Source: Salinicoccus cyprini
GTDB lineage: Bacteria; Bacillota; Bacilli; Staphylococcales; Salinicoccaceae
NCBI RefSeq assembly: GCF_007713705.1
Contig: NZ_VMSJ01000001.1
Coordinates: 744,001-808,000, forward strand
DNA: 64,000 nt
Reading direction: 5' to 3'
The notes under the pieces: model-generated
Databases searched by the model: none
Told to the model about the DNA's origin: nothing
Seen by the model: the letters and a program-made list of their open reading frames with translations, nothing else
Position numbers and translations under genes: made by a program
Shown here: positions 43,741-54,058 of the stretch, piece by piece
How positions within the stretch are numbered: position 1 is the stretch's first letter
Layout of the letters: every line of letters starts with the position of its first letter

Positions 43741-44499
43741 ATGATCTATCAGCAGAAAGGTGTAATGATCCGGCAGGCCAGCTACAGCGAGTCCAGCCGG
43801 ATCATTACCGTATTGACAGAGGACGGCAGCCAGGTGCCGCTGATGTCGAGAGGCTTCAATAAGCCGAAAAGTCCATTCATAGTCCTCAGGCAGGGGATAA
43901 AGGAAGCACTTTTCACCTACAACCGTTTCAAAGGCATCGGGACACTCAATGAAGTGGATGTCATCCAGCCGTTCAAAAAAGTGAATGGGGACTTTACGGT
44001 GTACACATACGGTTCCTATATCATGGAGCTCATTACACGGGCGCTGGAAGAGGATATGAAGCAGGACAGCTTCTACCGCCTGCTGATCCGGTCGTTCGGG
44101 CTTCTGGAAGCAGAGAGCGAGCCGGCAGGCGTCACGGCGTTCACTGCCATCAAGATGCTGCCGTACTATGGCGGGCAGATCAACGTCGACGAATGTGCAG
44201 TCTGCAAGACACGCGACAGGTCGCTGTTTACACACTACTCATTCAGTCACCACAGCGTCATCTGCTCACGATGTGCAGATGAGGAAACTGTCAGGCGGGC
44301 TGTCCCCGTCAGCAACCGTGTCCTCTATCTGGCCGGCTACATGAAGCATGTGCCGATCGATAATGTGGAATCCGTCAATATTTCAAAGGAGAATGGTAGG
44401 CTGCTCCTGTCATTCATTGAAATGATCTATGATGAATACACCGGCGTATACTTCAAATCGAGGCGGCTGATCAAATCGATGGAGGATGCCGGCCAATAA
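43741..44499 (+). CDS. recO: DNA repair protein RecO
   Basis: 252 residues. N-terminal OB fold (GVMIRQASYSESSRIITVLT) and a zinc finger CAVCK...CSRCADE. Loads RecA with RecR. Starts 8 bases after era and ends the operon. Confidence 0.94.
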   Translation: MIYQQKGVMIRQASYSESSRIITVLTEDGSQVPLMSRGFNKPKSPFIVLRQGIKEALFTYNRFKGIGTLNEVDVIQPFKKVNGDFTVYTYGSYIMELITRALEEDMKQDSFYRLLIRSFGLLEAESEPAGVTAFTAIKMLPYYGGQINVDECAVCKTRDRSLFTHYSFSHHSVICSRCADEETVRRAVPVSNRVLYLAGYMKHVPIDNVESVNISKENGRLLLSFIEMIYDEYTGVYFKSRRLIKSMEDAGQ

Positions 44500-44522
44500 T
44501 ACTATAAAAGGCAAAATAAAAA

Positions 44523-44550
44523 AGAATGCGAGATTCTCTCCTCGCATTCT
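44523..44550. terminator. Bidirectional terminator between recO and glyS
   Basis: AGAATGCGAG (44523-44532) pairs with CTCGCATTCT (44541-44550), A-rich on one side and T-rich on the other. Confidence 0.88.
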
Positions 44551-44559
44551 TTTTTACTG

Positions 44560-45936
44560 CTAGTATTTGATTTTCTGTTTCAGGAAGTCATTCAGTTCGT
44601 CAATCGCTACACGCGTCTGCTCCATCGTGTCACGGTCTCTTACTGTCACTTTGTTGTCTTCGAGGGAATCGAAGTCGAAAGTGATGCAGTATGGTGTGCC
44701 GATTTCATCCTGGCGTCTGTAGCGTTTGCCGATGGACTGTGATTCATCGAATTCGACATTGAATTCGCCGGCGATCTGTTCAAACACCTTGATTGCATCT
44801 CCGCTCAGTTTCTTGGACAGCGGCAGTACAGCAGCCTTGAACGGTGCAAGCTGTGGGTGGAATCTCAGTACGGTACGTGTTTCACCATTGTCCATCTCCT
44901 CTTCATCGTATGCATCGCATAGGAAGGCGAGGGCCACACGGTCGAGTCCGAGGGAAGGTTCGATACAGTATGGAATATACTTCTCGCCCGTTTCCTGGTC
45001 ATGGTACGTGAAGTCTTCATTGGAGTGCTCCATATGCTGGCGCAGGTCGAAGTCGGTGCGGCTTGCGATGCCCCAGAGTTCGCCCCAGCCGAACGGGAAT
45101 CTATATTCGATATCCGTCGTTGCATTGGAGTAGTGGCTGAGTTCATCTTCATCATGGTCGCGCAGTCTCGTATTGTCATCCGACATGTTCAGATCCTGCA
45201 GCCATTTTACGGCGAAGTCCTTCCAGTAGTTCTGCCACTCGATCTCTGTGCCCGGTTTGCAGAAGAACTCGAGCTCCATCTGATCAAATTCGCGCGTCCT
45301 GAAAGTGAAGTTGCCCGGTGTAATCTCATTACGGAACGATTTTCCGACCTGGCCGATACCGAACGGCAGCTTCTTGCGCATTGTGCGCTGTGCATTCTTG
45401 TAGTTGACGAATATGCCCTGTGCCGTTTCCGGTCTCAGGAAGATTTCGTTCGTGGAAGATTCGGTTACGCCCTGGAACGTCTTGAACATCAGATTGAACT
45501 GTCTGATGTCAGTGTAGTTGTGTGCCCCACAGATCGGGCATGTGATGTTGCGCTCCTCAATGATGCGCTTCATTTCATCAAAGCTGAGGCCGTCGGCAAC
45601 GAAGGAATCGTCTTCCTTCTGGATGACATCTTCGATCAGCTTGTCTGCACGGTGCCTTGATTTGCACTCCTTGCAGTCGATCATCGGGTCGTTGAAGTTC
45701 CCGAGGTGACCGGAAGCTTCCCACGTCTTCGGATTCATCAGTATTGCAGCATCCAGTCCGACGTTGTATGGGGATTCCTGGATGAACTTCTTCCACCATG
45801 CCTGCCTGACGTTGTTCTTCAGTTCAACACCAAGTGGGCCGTAGTCCCACGTATTTGCAAGTCCACCATAGATTTCACTGCCTGGAAAGACAAATCCTCT
45901 CGTCTTCGCCAGATTCACAATTGTTTCCATTTCCAT
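44560..45936 (-). CDS. glyS: Glycyl-tRNA synthetase (single-chain, class II)
   Basis: 458 residues, the length of the homodimeric alpha2 enzyme. Class II motifs: [19 protein letters not shown] (motif 2), [15 protein letters not shown] (motif 3) and a C-terminal anticodon-binding domain. AAGGAG lies before the ATG. Controlled by the T-box upstream. Confidence 0.96.
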   Translation of the reverse strand: MEMETIVNLAKTRGFVFPGSEIYGGLANTWDYGPLGVELKNNVRQAWWKKFIQESPYNVGLDAAILMNPKTWEASGHLGNFNDPMIDCKECKSRHRADKLIEDVIQKEDDSFVADGLSFDEMKRIIEERNITCPICGAHNYTDIRQFNLMFKTFQGVTESSTNEIFLRPETAQGIFVNYKNAQRTMRKKLPFGIGQVGKSFRNEITPGNFTFRTREFDQMELEFFCKPGTEIEWQNYWKDFAVKWLQDLNMSDDNTRLRDHDEDELSHYSNATTDIEYRFPFGWGELWGIASRTDFDLRQHMEHSNEDFTYHDQETGEKYIPYCIEPSLGLDRVALAFLCDAYDEEEMDNGETRTVLRFHPQLAPFKAAVLPLSKKLSGDAIKVFEQIAGEFNVEFDESQSIGKRYRRQDEIGTPYCITFDFDSLEDNKVTVRDRDTMEQTRVAIDELNDFLKQKIKY

Positions 45937-45991
45937 TCTGTTCGACTCCTTACATTTGAAATTGGGTCAAGTATGGTCGATAAATAACAAA

Positions 45992-46140
45992 CGTCCCCGG
46001 ATAACAGTACTGTTATCCGGGGACGAGCATAGCCCGCGGTTCCACCCCAATTAGTGTATACACTCCGCTTTTATATTTATCTGTAAAGTCATATGCCAGT
46101 TCAATGTTAAGCTCGCACCATCCTTAACTCGCTTCATCTA
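45992..46140 (-). promoter_or_regulatory. Glycine T-box leader of glyS
   Basis: On the minus strand the T-box motif ATTGGGGTGGAACCGCGGGC (46051-46032) is followed by a 16-bp terminator stem (46025-46010 with 46007-45992) and T-rich tail. GAACTGGCA gives GGC (46097-46095) as a glycine specifier with the expected following A, and TGGA fits the U discriminator of tRNA-Gly. Only a short 6-bp hairpin (GTTAAG...CTTAAC) lies before the specifier, so Stem I is much smaller than usual. Confidence 0.92.
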
Positions 46141-46142
46141 AC

Positions 46143-46171
46143 ATTATAGCCACTGTACAACTATTGTGCAA
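46143..46171 (-). promoter_or_regulatory. Predicted promoter of the glyS leader
   Basis: On the minus strand TTGCAC (46171-46166), 17-base spacer, TATAAT (46148-46143). Places the RNA start near 46136. Confidence 0.7.
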
Positions 46172-46235
46172 ACTTTTGTCTATATTTCTTTATTCGTCTG
46201 AATGTATTATAATTGGGTATGTTGGGAGTGAGGGC

Positions 46236-46853
46236 ATGGAACTGAATGAGAGACAAGAAAAAATACTCAAAATCGTAAAGCAGCATGGACCGATTACCGG
46301 CAGCAACATTGCCGAGCAGCTGTCTCTGACACGCGCCACACTGAGGCCGGACCTCGCAATACTGACTATGTCCGGTTACCTGGATGCACGGCCGCGCGTC
46401 GGCTATTTCTATACCGGAAAGGAAACGGAGGAAGTGATGACTTCCAAGATCCGGAATATTCTGGTGAGTGAAGTGCAGAGTCTGCCGATTCTGATCAAAG
46501 AGGATACTTCCATCTATGAAGCCATCGTCAAGATGTTTCTGGAAGATGTCGGCACACTTTATGCCATCGACGAAAAAAGAGGACTGGCGGGGGTTATTTC
46601 GCGCAAAGATCTTCTCCGGGGTACGATGGGGGCGAATGATATAGAAAAAACGCCTGTCAGCGTCATCATGACACGCAAACCGAATATCACAATCTGCTAC
46701 CCGAACGACCTGCTGATCTACGCAGCCAACCAGCTGATAGAGAAGCAGATCGACTCACTGCCGGTCGTCGAAACACAGGATGGTGTCGATCAGGTGATCG
46801 GCAGGGTGACCAAAACCACCATTACAAGAGTATTTGTCAATCTCATGGAATAA
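46236..46853 (+). CDS. ccpN: CcpN-type transcriptional repressor with CBS domains
   Basis: 205 residues. N-terminal helix-turn-helix (ERQEKILKIVKQHGPITGSNIAEQLSLTRATLRPD) followed by two CBS domains (about 75-195). CcpN represses gluconeogenic genes in response to nucleotides, and its neighbour is the PPDK regulator, as in Bacillus. ATG 46236 follows a GGGAGTGAGGG site; TATAAT lies at 46208-46213. Confidence 0.9.
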   Translation: MELNERQEKILKIVKQHGPITGSNIAEQLSLTRATLRPDLAILTMSGYLDARPRVGYFYTGKETEEVMTSKIRNILVSEVQSLPILIKEDTSIYEAIVKMFLEDVGTLYAIDEKRGLAGVISRKDLLRGTMGANDIEKTPVSVIMTRKPNITICYPNDLLIYAANQLIEKQIDSLPVVETQDGVDQVIGRVTKTTITRVFVNLME

Positions 46854-46865
46854 GGAAGTGTTTTA

Positions 46866-47690
46866 ATGTCGAATATAAAAGTGATCATCGCTTCGGACTC
46901 GGTAGGTGAAACCGGCGAACTAGTGGCCAAGGCATGCCTGTCACAGTTCAATATCGAAGAGTCCGATGATGTGCTGATCCGATATCCATATATAGAGAGT
47001 GAGGACAACGTGGACGATGTCATCGACCTCGCCAAAAGCAAGAAGGCCATTGTCGTGTTTACCATCATTACGCCAGAACTCAGAAAATACATCAAGCAGG
47101 AGCTGGTAACCGAAAACGTCCCTTCAGTGGATATCATGGGACCGCTCATGAACATTCTTGAAGGACAGTCGGAAGAAGCGCCGTACTACGAACCGGGGCG
47201 TGTGCACCGGTTGGATGAAGACTATTTCAAGAAGATCGAAGCGATTGAATTTGCAGTCAAGTATGATGATGGCAAGGATGCCAGTGGGCTGGACAAGGCG
47301 GATATCGTACTGATCGGTGTATCCAGAACATCGAAGACACCACTGTCACAGTACCTTGCGCATAAGAAGTACAAAGTCATGAACGTTCCGCTCATGCCTG
47401 AAGTGACCCCGCCGAAGGAGCTTTTCCAGGTGGATCCGAAGAAGTGTGTCGGTTTGAAGATAAACCCGGTATCACTGAACAAGATCAGAAAAGAGAGGCT
47501 GGCCCAGCTCGGCCTGAAGGATACGGCAAGTTATGCCAATGATAAACGGATCCAGGAGGAACTCGAATACTTCAATGAGGTAATCGGCAAGATCGGCTGT
47601 CCTGTCATTGATGTATCCGAAAAGGCAATTGAGGAGACAGCCAACCAGATCCTGAACCATGTAGAAGGACGTTTGAATATTAAGGGATGA
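46866..47690 (+). CDS. ppsR: Pyruvate,phosphate dikinase regulatory protein (PDRP)
   Basis: 274 residues. DUF299 signatures: [33 protein letters not shown] (P-loop-like) and [17 protein letters not shown]. Bifunctional kinase/phosphorylase acting on PPDK or PEP synthase; the target gene is not in the window. Downstream of ccpN by 12 bases. Confidence 0.93.
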   Translation: MSNIKVIIASDSVGETGELVAKACLSQFNIEESDDVLIRYPYIESEDNVDDVIDLAKSKKAIVVFTIITPELRKYIKQELVTENVPSVDIMGPLMNILEGQSEEAPYYEPGRVHRLDEDYFKKIEAIEFAVKYDDGKDASGLDKADIVLIGVSRTSKTPLSQYLAHKKYKVMNVPLMPEVTPPKELFQVDPKKCVGLKINPVSLNKIRKERLAQLGLKDTASYANDKRIQEELEYFNEVIGKIGCPVIDVSEKAIEETANQILNHVEGRLNIKG

Positions 47691-47695
47691 TGTGA

Positions 47696-49447
47696 TTGAG
47701 AATACCAGATGAAACAGTAGAAGCAGTTAAACAGGGGACCGACATCACCGAACTGGTTTCCAGTTATATCAAACTGGAAAAGCGCGGGCGAAACTATGTC
47801 GGTCTCTGCCCGTTCCATAACGAAAAGACACCGTCCTTTACAGTCAGCCCGGACAAGCAGATATGCCATTGCTTCGGCTGCAAGAAGGGCGGCAACGTGC
47901 TCCAGTTCTATATGGAAGTTGAAAATGTATCTTTTGCCGAAGCAGTGCGCAAGCTCGGCAAGCCGCTTGGTGTGGAAATTGCGGCTGCCGAAGAGAGTGC
48001 CAGTGACAGCGAAATACAGCTCATCAAGATACATGAATATATGACGGATCTCTACCATCATATACTCATGCACACCAAAGAGGGCGAGGAAGCACTCAAA
48101 TATCTGGAAGATAGGGGATTCACCCCTGAGATCATCCGCAAGGAGAAGATCGGTATCGCACCCGACATGCGGGACTTCACTAAAAATGCGCTTTCCGATA
48201 AGGGGTTCAGTCTGGAGCTTGCCTTCCAGGCCGGCATCATTTCCAGGAATGAAGAGAATTTCTCCTACTATGATCGCTTCAACGGCAGAATAATGATACC
48301 GATCCGTAACCACCAGGGCTATATCGTCGGCTACACCGCAAGAAGTGTGGATGGCCGGGAGCCGAAGTACCTTAATACACCGGAGACTTCCATTTTTCAG
48401 AAAAGGCGTCTGCTCTATAATTTGAGCGATGCCCGCAAGGATATCAGAAAACAGGATGAAGTCATTCTGATGGAAGGGCACCTCGACATCGTCAAAGTGA
48501 AGATGACCAGTGTCGGCAACGTCATCGGCCTGATGGGTACTGCGCTCAGTGAGCAGCATATCCAGTCGCTGAACCGCCTGGCATCGAATGTCACCCTGAT
48601 GTTCGATGGCGATGATGCCGGCCAGAATGCACAGCTGTCGCTTGGTGCCGATCTGCTTGAAGCCGGCCTCAATGTCTTCGTCATCTCCATGCCGAAAGGG
48701 ATGGACCCGGACGAATATATCGAAAAGAATGGAAAAGTGGCTTTTGAAAACCTTGTCAAAAATGAAAAACGTCATTACATCCACTTCAAGGCGGAGTACC
48801 TGCTTGAAGAGAGCATGAACAATGACATGGCATTTTCGAACAATATCCGCACTTTGACCGAACACCTTAAATACGTCGGAGATCAGGTGATCAAAGACCG
48901 TCTGATCCAGCATATCAGCCAGCTCTACAAGGTGGATCGCCAGTCGATCGAGCAGAATGTCCCGACGCCTTCCTATGATCATGCTCCAAGAACGGTGGCG
49001 CAGCCACGGCAGAAACAGCCGCCGCTCCGGGAGCGCAAGGAGCGCTATCTGCTGCGTGCACTGATGAAGGATAAGAGTCTTTTGGTGAATTTCGAGAATA
49101 ATATAGATGAAGAAGTATTAACCACACCTGTTTATTATGTTATATTTAAAGGGTTGTGCAGATATTTTGACAAGTATGATGAATTTGATATATCATCATT
49201 CAGCCAATATATTGAAGGAGAGCATTTCAGCAGTGCGATGGAAGTCGACGCTCTGATCATCCATGACGATATCACGACAGAGGAAGTCAATGATTATATA
49301 GAAGACTTAAGTGGTATTAGGAATAGTGAGAAAGAGAAGCAGCTCCTGCTTCTCAAGCTGCAGGACGCAGAGAACAGCAATGATGATGAACTCCAGGCAA
49401 GATTGGTACAGCAGTTGAACGAAATCAACAGTCGCTATAAAAGGTGA
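47696..49447 (+). CDS. dnaG: DNA primase
   Basis: 583 residues. Zinc finger CPFHNEKTPSFTVSPDKQICHCFGC, Toprim centre EGHLDIV...MFDGDDAGQ, and a DnaB-interacting C-terminus. TTG start at 47696 with AAGGGA 8 bases upstream. Followed by rpoD in the classic macromolecular synthesis operon. Confidence 0.96.
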   Translation: MRIPDETVEAVKQGTDITELVSSYIKLEKRGRNYVGLCPFHNEKTPSFTVSPDKQICHCFGCKKGGNVLQFYMEVENVSFAEAVRKLGKPLGVEIAAAEESASDSEIQLIKIHEYMTDLYHHILMHTKEGEEALKYLEDRGFTPEIIRKEKIGIAPDMRDFTKNALSDKGFSLELAFQAGIISRNEENFSYYDRFNGRIMIPIRNHQGYIVGYTARSVDGREPKYLNTPETSIFQKRRLLYNLSDARKDIRKQDEVILMEGHLDIVKVKMTSVGNVIGLMGTALSEQHIQSLNRLASNVTLMFDGDDAGQNAQLSLGADLLEAGLNVFVISMPKGMDPDEYIEKNGKVAFENLVKNEKRHYIHFKAEYLLEESMNNDMAFSNNIRTLTEHLKYVGDQVIKDRLIQHISQLYKVDRQSIEQNVPTPSYDHAPRTVAQPRQKQPPLRERKERYLLRALMKDKSLLVNFENNIDEEVLTTPVYYVIFKGLCRYFDKYDEFDISSFSQYIEGEHFSSAMEVDALIIHDDITTEEVNDYIEDLSGIRNSEKEKQLLLLKLQDAENSNDDELQARLVQQLNEINSRYKR

Positions 49448-49475
49448 GTGTGAAGTCTGAATAGGAGGGCTTTAA

Positions 49476-50585
<1,110 letters not shown>

Positions 50586-50624
50586 TTTTAAGTTTATATG
50601 GTGTAATATTTTCGAAAAAATCTT

Positions 50625-50652
50625 TTGACTTTGCTCATATTTAATATACAAT
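50625..50652 (+). promoter_or_regulatory. Predicted promoter of the cytochrome c gene
   Basis: TTGACT (50625-50630), 16-base spacer, TACAAT (50647-50652), 46 bases before the ATG. Confidence 0.55.
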
Positions 50653-50698
50653 TATAGATGTGAATATGTATATGGATAGAGATTAGGGAGGTTTTTTT

Positions 50699-51103
50699 AT
50701 GAATCGTAATCCGATCGTGCCTTTTATACTTATCATCTTCCTTGGCATCGGCCTTGTGTTCTTGCTCTCTTCTCAAGGAGCAACTACTGACGAAGAAGGC
50801 GGAGGCGAAGACGTTGCCAGCGAAGAAGGTAGTGGTGAAGGCGGAGAAAGCGCAGGAGGCGAAGGTGGCGGTGCTGCTGCTGGAGACTTTGATGCTGAAG
50901 GATTTGCACGTGATAACTGTGCTTCTTGTCACGGTCAGGACTTCTCAGGCGGAATGGGACCTGCACTTGCAGGAACAAGTCTTTCTGTTGAGGAGTTCAG
51001 TACTGTAGTAAGAGAAGGTCGTGGTGCTATGCCATCATTCAGTCAGGATCAGATCGCTGACGAACAGTTGACTGCACTTCATGAATTCTTATCAAGCCAA
51101 TAA
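50699..51103 (+). CDS. cccA: Membrane-anchored cytochrome c (CccA, c-550 type)
   Basis: 134 residues. One N-terminal helix (7-24), a Gly/Glu/Ser-rich linker (about 28-62), then a heme domain with CASCH (74-78 region) and the distal Met in GAMPSF. Small electron carrier outside the membrane between the bc complex and oxidase. AGGGAGG precedes the ATG. Position after sigA is as in Bacillus; Staphylococcus species generally lack c-type cytochromes. Confidence 0.92.
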   Translation: MNRNPIVPFILIIFLGIGLVFLLSSQGATTDEEGGGEDVASEEGSGEGGESAGGEGGGAAAGDFDAEGFARDNCASCHGQDFSGGMGPALAGTSLSVEEFSTVVREGRGAMPSFSQDQIADEQLTALHEFLSSQ

Positions 51104-51113
51104 TCAAATGCAG

Positions 51114-51138
51114 ACTTCCACACGCCTTGTGTGGAAGT
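51114..51138 (+). terminator. Terminator after cccA
   Basis: ACTTCCACAC-GCCTT-GTGTGGAAGT, perfect 10-bp stem, then TTTTTATTTTT. Confidence 0.9.
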
Positions 51139-51167
51139 TTTTATTTTTATCAGATGGAGGCAACCTA

Positions 51168-51842
51168 ATGCTGGATGAAAGATTACAGAGAGTTTCAGAG
51201 TTTATAACAGGCAGAAAAATGCTGGATATCGGTTCGGATCACGCCTATCTTCCCATTGAAGCGGTATCGAGAGGCATCGTCCAGTATGCAATCTGCGGGG
51301 AAGTGGTAAAGGGGCCATATGAATCTACAGTCAGGAACATCGAGAGGGAGAACATGACGGACAGAATCGAAGCCAGATTCGGCTCCGGTCTTGAAGTTGC
51401 AAAGCCTGAGGACGCTGTCGACACAGTTACCATCTGTGGAATGGGCGGACCGCTCATTGCAGATATTCTTCAGAGTGGCTTTGATCATCTTGGTGGATTC
51501 CCGAGACTTGTACTTCAGGCAAACACCCATACATATCCGGTCAGAAAGGTGCTTGTTGCCCTTGGATATGAAATCATCGAGGAGACGGTCATTCAGGATG
51601 GCCACCACTTCTATGAGATCATCGTGGCAGAAGAAGGAAGGGCGGATTACAGCGAGACGGCACTTACTTTTGGTCCGATCCTACTCGACAAGCGTGAAGC
51701 AGCGTTTATTGAAAAGCTGCAAAGGGAACTTGAACATCAGCAGAACATCTACGAAAGCCTTAAAAATAATTCTTCCAATACGACGAGGCTTGATGAGGTT
51801 GCAGCAACGATTCATACGCTGAAAGGAGTGCTTGAACAGTGA
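51168..51842 (+). CDS. trmK: tRNA (adenine(22)-N(1))-methyltransferase TrmK
   Basis: 224 residues. MLDIGSDHAYLPIEAV is motif I with the family-specific SDHAYLP, and TICGMGGPLI the conserved N/G-P motif. Methylates A22 of tRNA. TGGAGG lies 7 bases before ATG 51168; a longer frame through the cccA terminator is rejected. Confidence 0.94.
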   Translation: MLDERLQRVSEFITGRKMLDIGSDHAYLPIEAVSRGIVQYAICGEVVKGPYESTVRNIERENMTDRIEARFGSGLEVAKPEDAVDTVTICGMGGPLIADILQSGFDHLGGFPRLVLQANTHTYPVRKVLVALGYEIIEETVIQDGHHFYEIIVAEEGRADYSETALTFGPILLDKREAAFIEKLQRELEHQQNIYESLKNNSSNTTRLDEVAATIHTLKGVLEQ

Positions 51843-52912
51843 AAGTTGGAGAACTGATGACCATACTCGATGAAATTGCACCATTTAAGGATAGCGAAAA
51901 ATGGGACAACACAGGACTGCTTGTCGGAAACGGTGAAGATGAAGTGACAGGCATATTGACAACGCTCGACTGCGCGCACGAAACAGTGGATGAAGCCATC
52001 GAAGTCGGGGCGAACGTCATCATCGCCCATCATCCGCTGATTTTTCCCAACGTCAACCAGGTTGTCGAGTCGGGCGTCGGGGCCGTCATCCGGCATCTGA
52101 TCAGAAACGACATCTCTCTGATCGCCATGCACACCAATCTTGACCACCAGCCTGAAGGTGTCAGCCATATGATTGCTGCTGTGCTCGGCGTGGCTGAGAC
52201 GGAAGTACTGATCAAGCATGAGTACTTCTATAAGAAGCTCCGTGTCAATATACCAAAGGAGAATGCCGAACAGCTGAAGCAGGACCTGGTGCACGCTGGT
52301 GTCGGCCATCAGGGCGACTACTCGGAATGCTTTTTCCAGTATCCCGTAAAGGGCCAGTTCAGGCCAGGGTATGCCGCCGATCCTCACATCGGCACGCAAG
52401 GCGAACTGGAACACGTTGATGAGTACATTGTGGAAGCCATCTTCGAAGCAGCCCATGAGAAACAGGTGATTGAAGCGCTTGTTGCTTCCCATCCGTATGA
52501 AGAGCCCGCCTATGATGTACTGACATTGAAAAAGCCGAGTGACAAGGGACTGGGTGTCAAATTCGACTATAGTGGTACGCTTACGGATCTGGTTGCTCTG
52601 ATCAGGGATAGAACAGGCCATCCGGTCGTCAATGTCGTTGACGCCGGCAACGACGGCATCAAGAAAGTCGGCATCATCGGGGGATCCGGAATGAGCTATA
52701 TCAGCGAAGCATTTTCGGAAGGGATCGATGTACTGATCACCGGAGATGTTAAATATCATGAAGCATATGATGCCAAACTGGCTGGAAGATCAATTATTGA
52801 TGCGGGCCACTATATCGAGGCCCTTATGGCAGAAGGAATGAAAAAGCTGATAGAGAAGCGGACGGACATCAGCGTCCACGCCACTGAAATCAATACCAGC
52901 CCATTCGAATAG
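51839..52912 (+). CDS. Nif3-like dinuclear metal-centre protein (YqfO)
   Basis: 357 residues. IIAHHPLIFPNV supplies metal ligands, NLDHQPEGVSH a second set, and the C-terminal TGDVKYHEAYDAKLAG a third. Residues about 130-240 are the PII-like insert typical of Bacillales members. GTG start overlaps the trmK stop (GTGA) with AAAGGAG upstream. Possibly GTP cyclohydrolase-like; exact role unsettled. Confidence 0.9.
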   Translation: MKVGELMTILDEIAPFKDSEKWDNTGLLVGNGEDEVTGILTTLDCAHETVDEAIEVGANVIIAHHPLIFPNVNQVVESGVGAVIRHLIRNDISLIAMHTNLDHQPEGVSHMIAAVLGVAETEVLIKHEYFYKKLRVNIPKENAEQLKQDLVHAGVGHQGDYSECFFQYPVKGQFRPGYAADPHIGTQGELEHVDEYIVEAIFEAAHEKQVIEALVASHPYEEPAYDVLTLKKPSDKGLGVKFDYSGTLTDLVALIRDRTGHPVVNVVDAGNDGIKKVGIIGGSGMSYISEAFSEGIDVLITGDVKYHEAYDAKLAGRSIIDAGHYIEALMAEGMKKLIEKRTDISVHATEINTSPFE

Positions 52913-52918
52913 CAGAAG

Positions 52919-52952
52919 AATGGCCCTCGGAGCTTTGGCTCCGAAGGCCATT
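52919..52952. terminator. Bidirectional terminator between nif3 and ispH
   Basis: 15-bp stem with one G-U (52919-52933 with 52938-52952), TTTG loop, T-rich tail on the plus strand. Confidence 0.88.
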
Positions 52953-52954
52953 TT

Positions 52955-53917
52955 CTATTCCATGATCTTTACAGGTTTTGCTTTCTTGATTTTCGGCAGT
53001 ATTTTATCTTTCGGCACCGTCGATACAGGTTCATTCGGTGTCTTTTCATCATAGTCCTTGATATAGTCGATGACTTCCTTGACGATTGGTGTCGGCGTGG
53101 AGGCACCAGCTGTAATGGCAACACTGCCGATTCCCTCGAGCCATTCATTCTTAAGTTCACTTAATGAACTGATGCGATGGGCGTTCGTATGTGCAATCTC
53201 CTTCGACACTTGCGCGAGCCTGTTGGAGTTGTTGCTTTTCGGATCTCCGACGACAATCAGCAGATCTGCTTCCTTGGCCTGTTCCGCCACTGCTTCCTGG
53301 CGTACTTGTGTCGCCAGACAGATCTCCTTATGCACTTCGATATGAGGAAACTGTATTTTCAGCTGATCCATCAGATGGCTGACATCCCATTGGCTCATCG
53401 TCGTCTGGTTGGTTACAATCAGCTTCTTATCGATCAGATCGTCCGGCAGTGACTTTACATCGTCGATGGTTTCAACGAGGTGGACATTATCCGGAGCAAC
53501 GCCGATGGCGCCTTCTGGTTCCGGGTGACCTTTCTTGCCGACATAGATGACGTCATATCCATTGGCCGTCTTCTCCCGGATGAGCTGGTGGGTCACTTCA
53601 ACGTCCGGACACGTCGCATCGATGCACGTCAGTCCTTTCTCCTTGGCTCTCGCCTTGACCTGCGGAGAGACGCCATGAGCAGTAAAGATAACAGTGCCTT
53701 CATCGATGCCTTCCAGAATCTCAAGCCTGTTGGCACCGTCCAGTGTGCGGATGCCATCCTCTTCGAATGCATCTGTAACATGCTTGTTGTGCACGATCAT
53801 GCCGAGTATATATATTGGTCGGGGCAGCGTCTTGTCCATGGACGCATTCCTGGCAATCACCATTGCATCCACAACACCATAACAGTACCCGCGCGGGCTA
53901 ATTTTAATAATATCCAT
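52955..53917 (-). CDS. ispH: 4-hydroxy-3-methylbut-2-enyl diphosphate reductase IspH
   Basis: 320 residues. Three cluster Cys: [17 protein letters not shown] and [19 protein letters not shown] and SNNSNRL bind the diphosphate. Last step of the MEP isoprenoid pathway, paired in function with ispG at 60472. Its presence with ispG shows the MEP route rather than the mevalonate route typical of Staphylococcus. GGGAGG precedes ATG 53917. Confidence 0.95.
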   Translation of the reverse strand: MDIIKISPRGYCYGVVDAMVIARNASMDKTLPRPIYILGMIVHNKHVTDAFEEDGIRTLDGANRLEILEGIDEGTVIFTAHGVSPQVKARAKEKGLTCIDATCPDVEVTHQLIREKTANGYDVIYVGKKGHPEPEGAIGVAPDNVHLVETIDDVKSLPDDLIDKKLIVTNQTTMSQWDVSHLMDQLKIQFPHIEVHKEICLATQVRQEAVAEQAKEADLLIVVGDPKSNNSNRLAQVSKEIAHTNAHRISSLSELKNEWLEGIGSVAITAGASTPTPIVKEVIDYIKDYDEKTPNEPVSTVPKDKILPKIKKAKPVKIME

Positions 53918-54058
53918 GAAGTCTATTCCTCCCTTGATTCCATTATAACCAAAATCCCACAATTTTTAAATCATCACGCAGTATGAATGATGTGTGGCTT
54001 AACACCTTCTTTTCAGTTATAATATAAGCTGAGTTTATTAAAGAAATCAGGTGAAACC

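Noticed and set aside
47531-48982. 483-codon open frame on the minus strand
   Set aside because: Lies wholly antisense to ppsR/dnaG, which have clear motifs; the translation has no recognisable domain.
51812-52759. 315-codon open frame on the minus strand
   Set aside because: Antisense to the Nif3-like gene; no motif and no ribosome-binding site.
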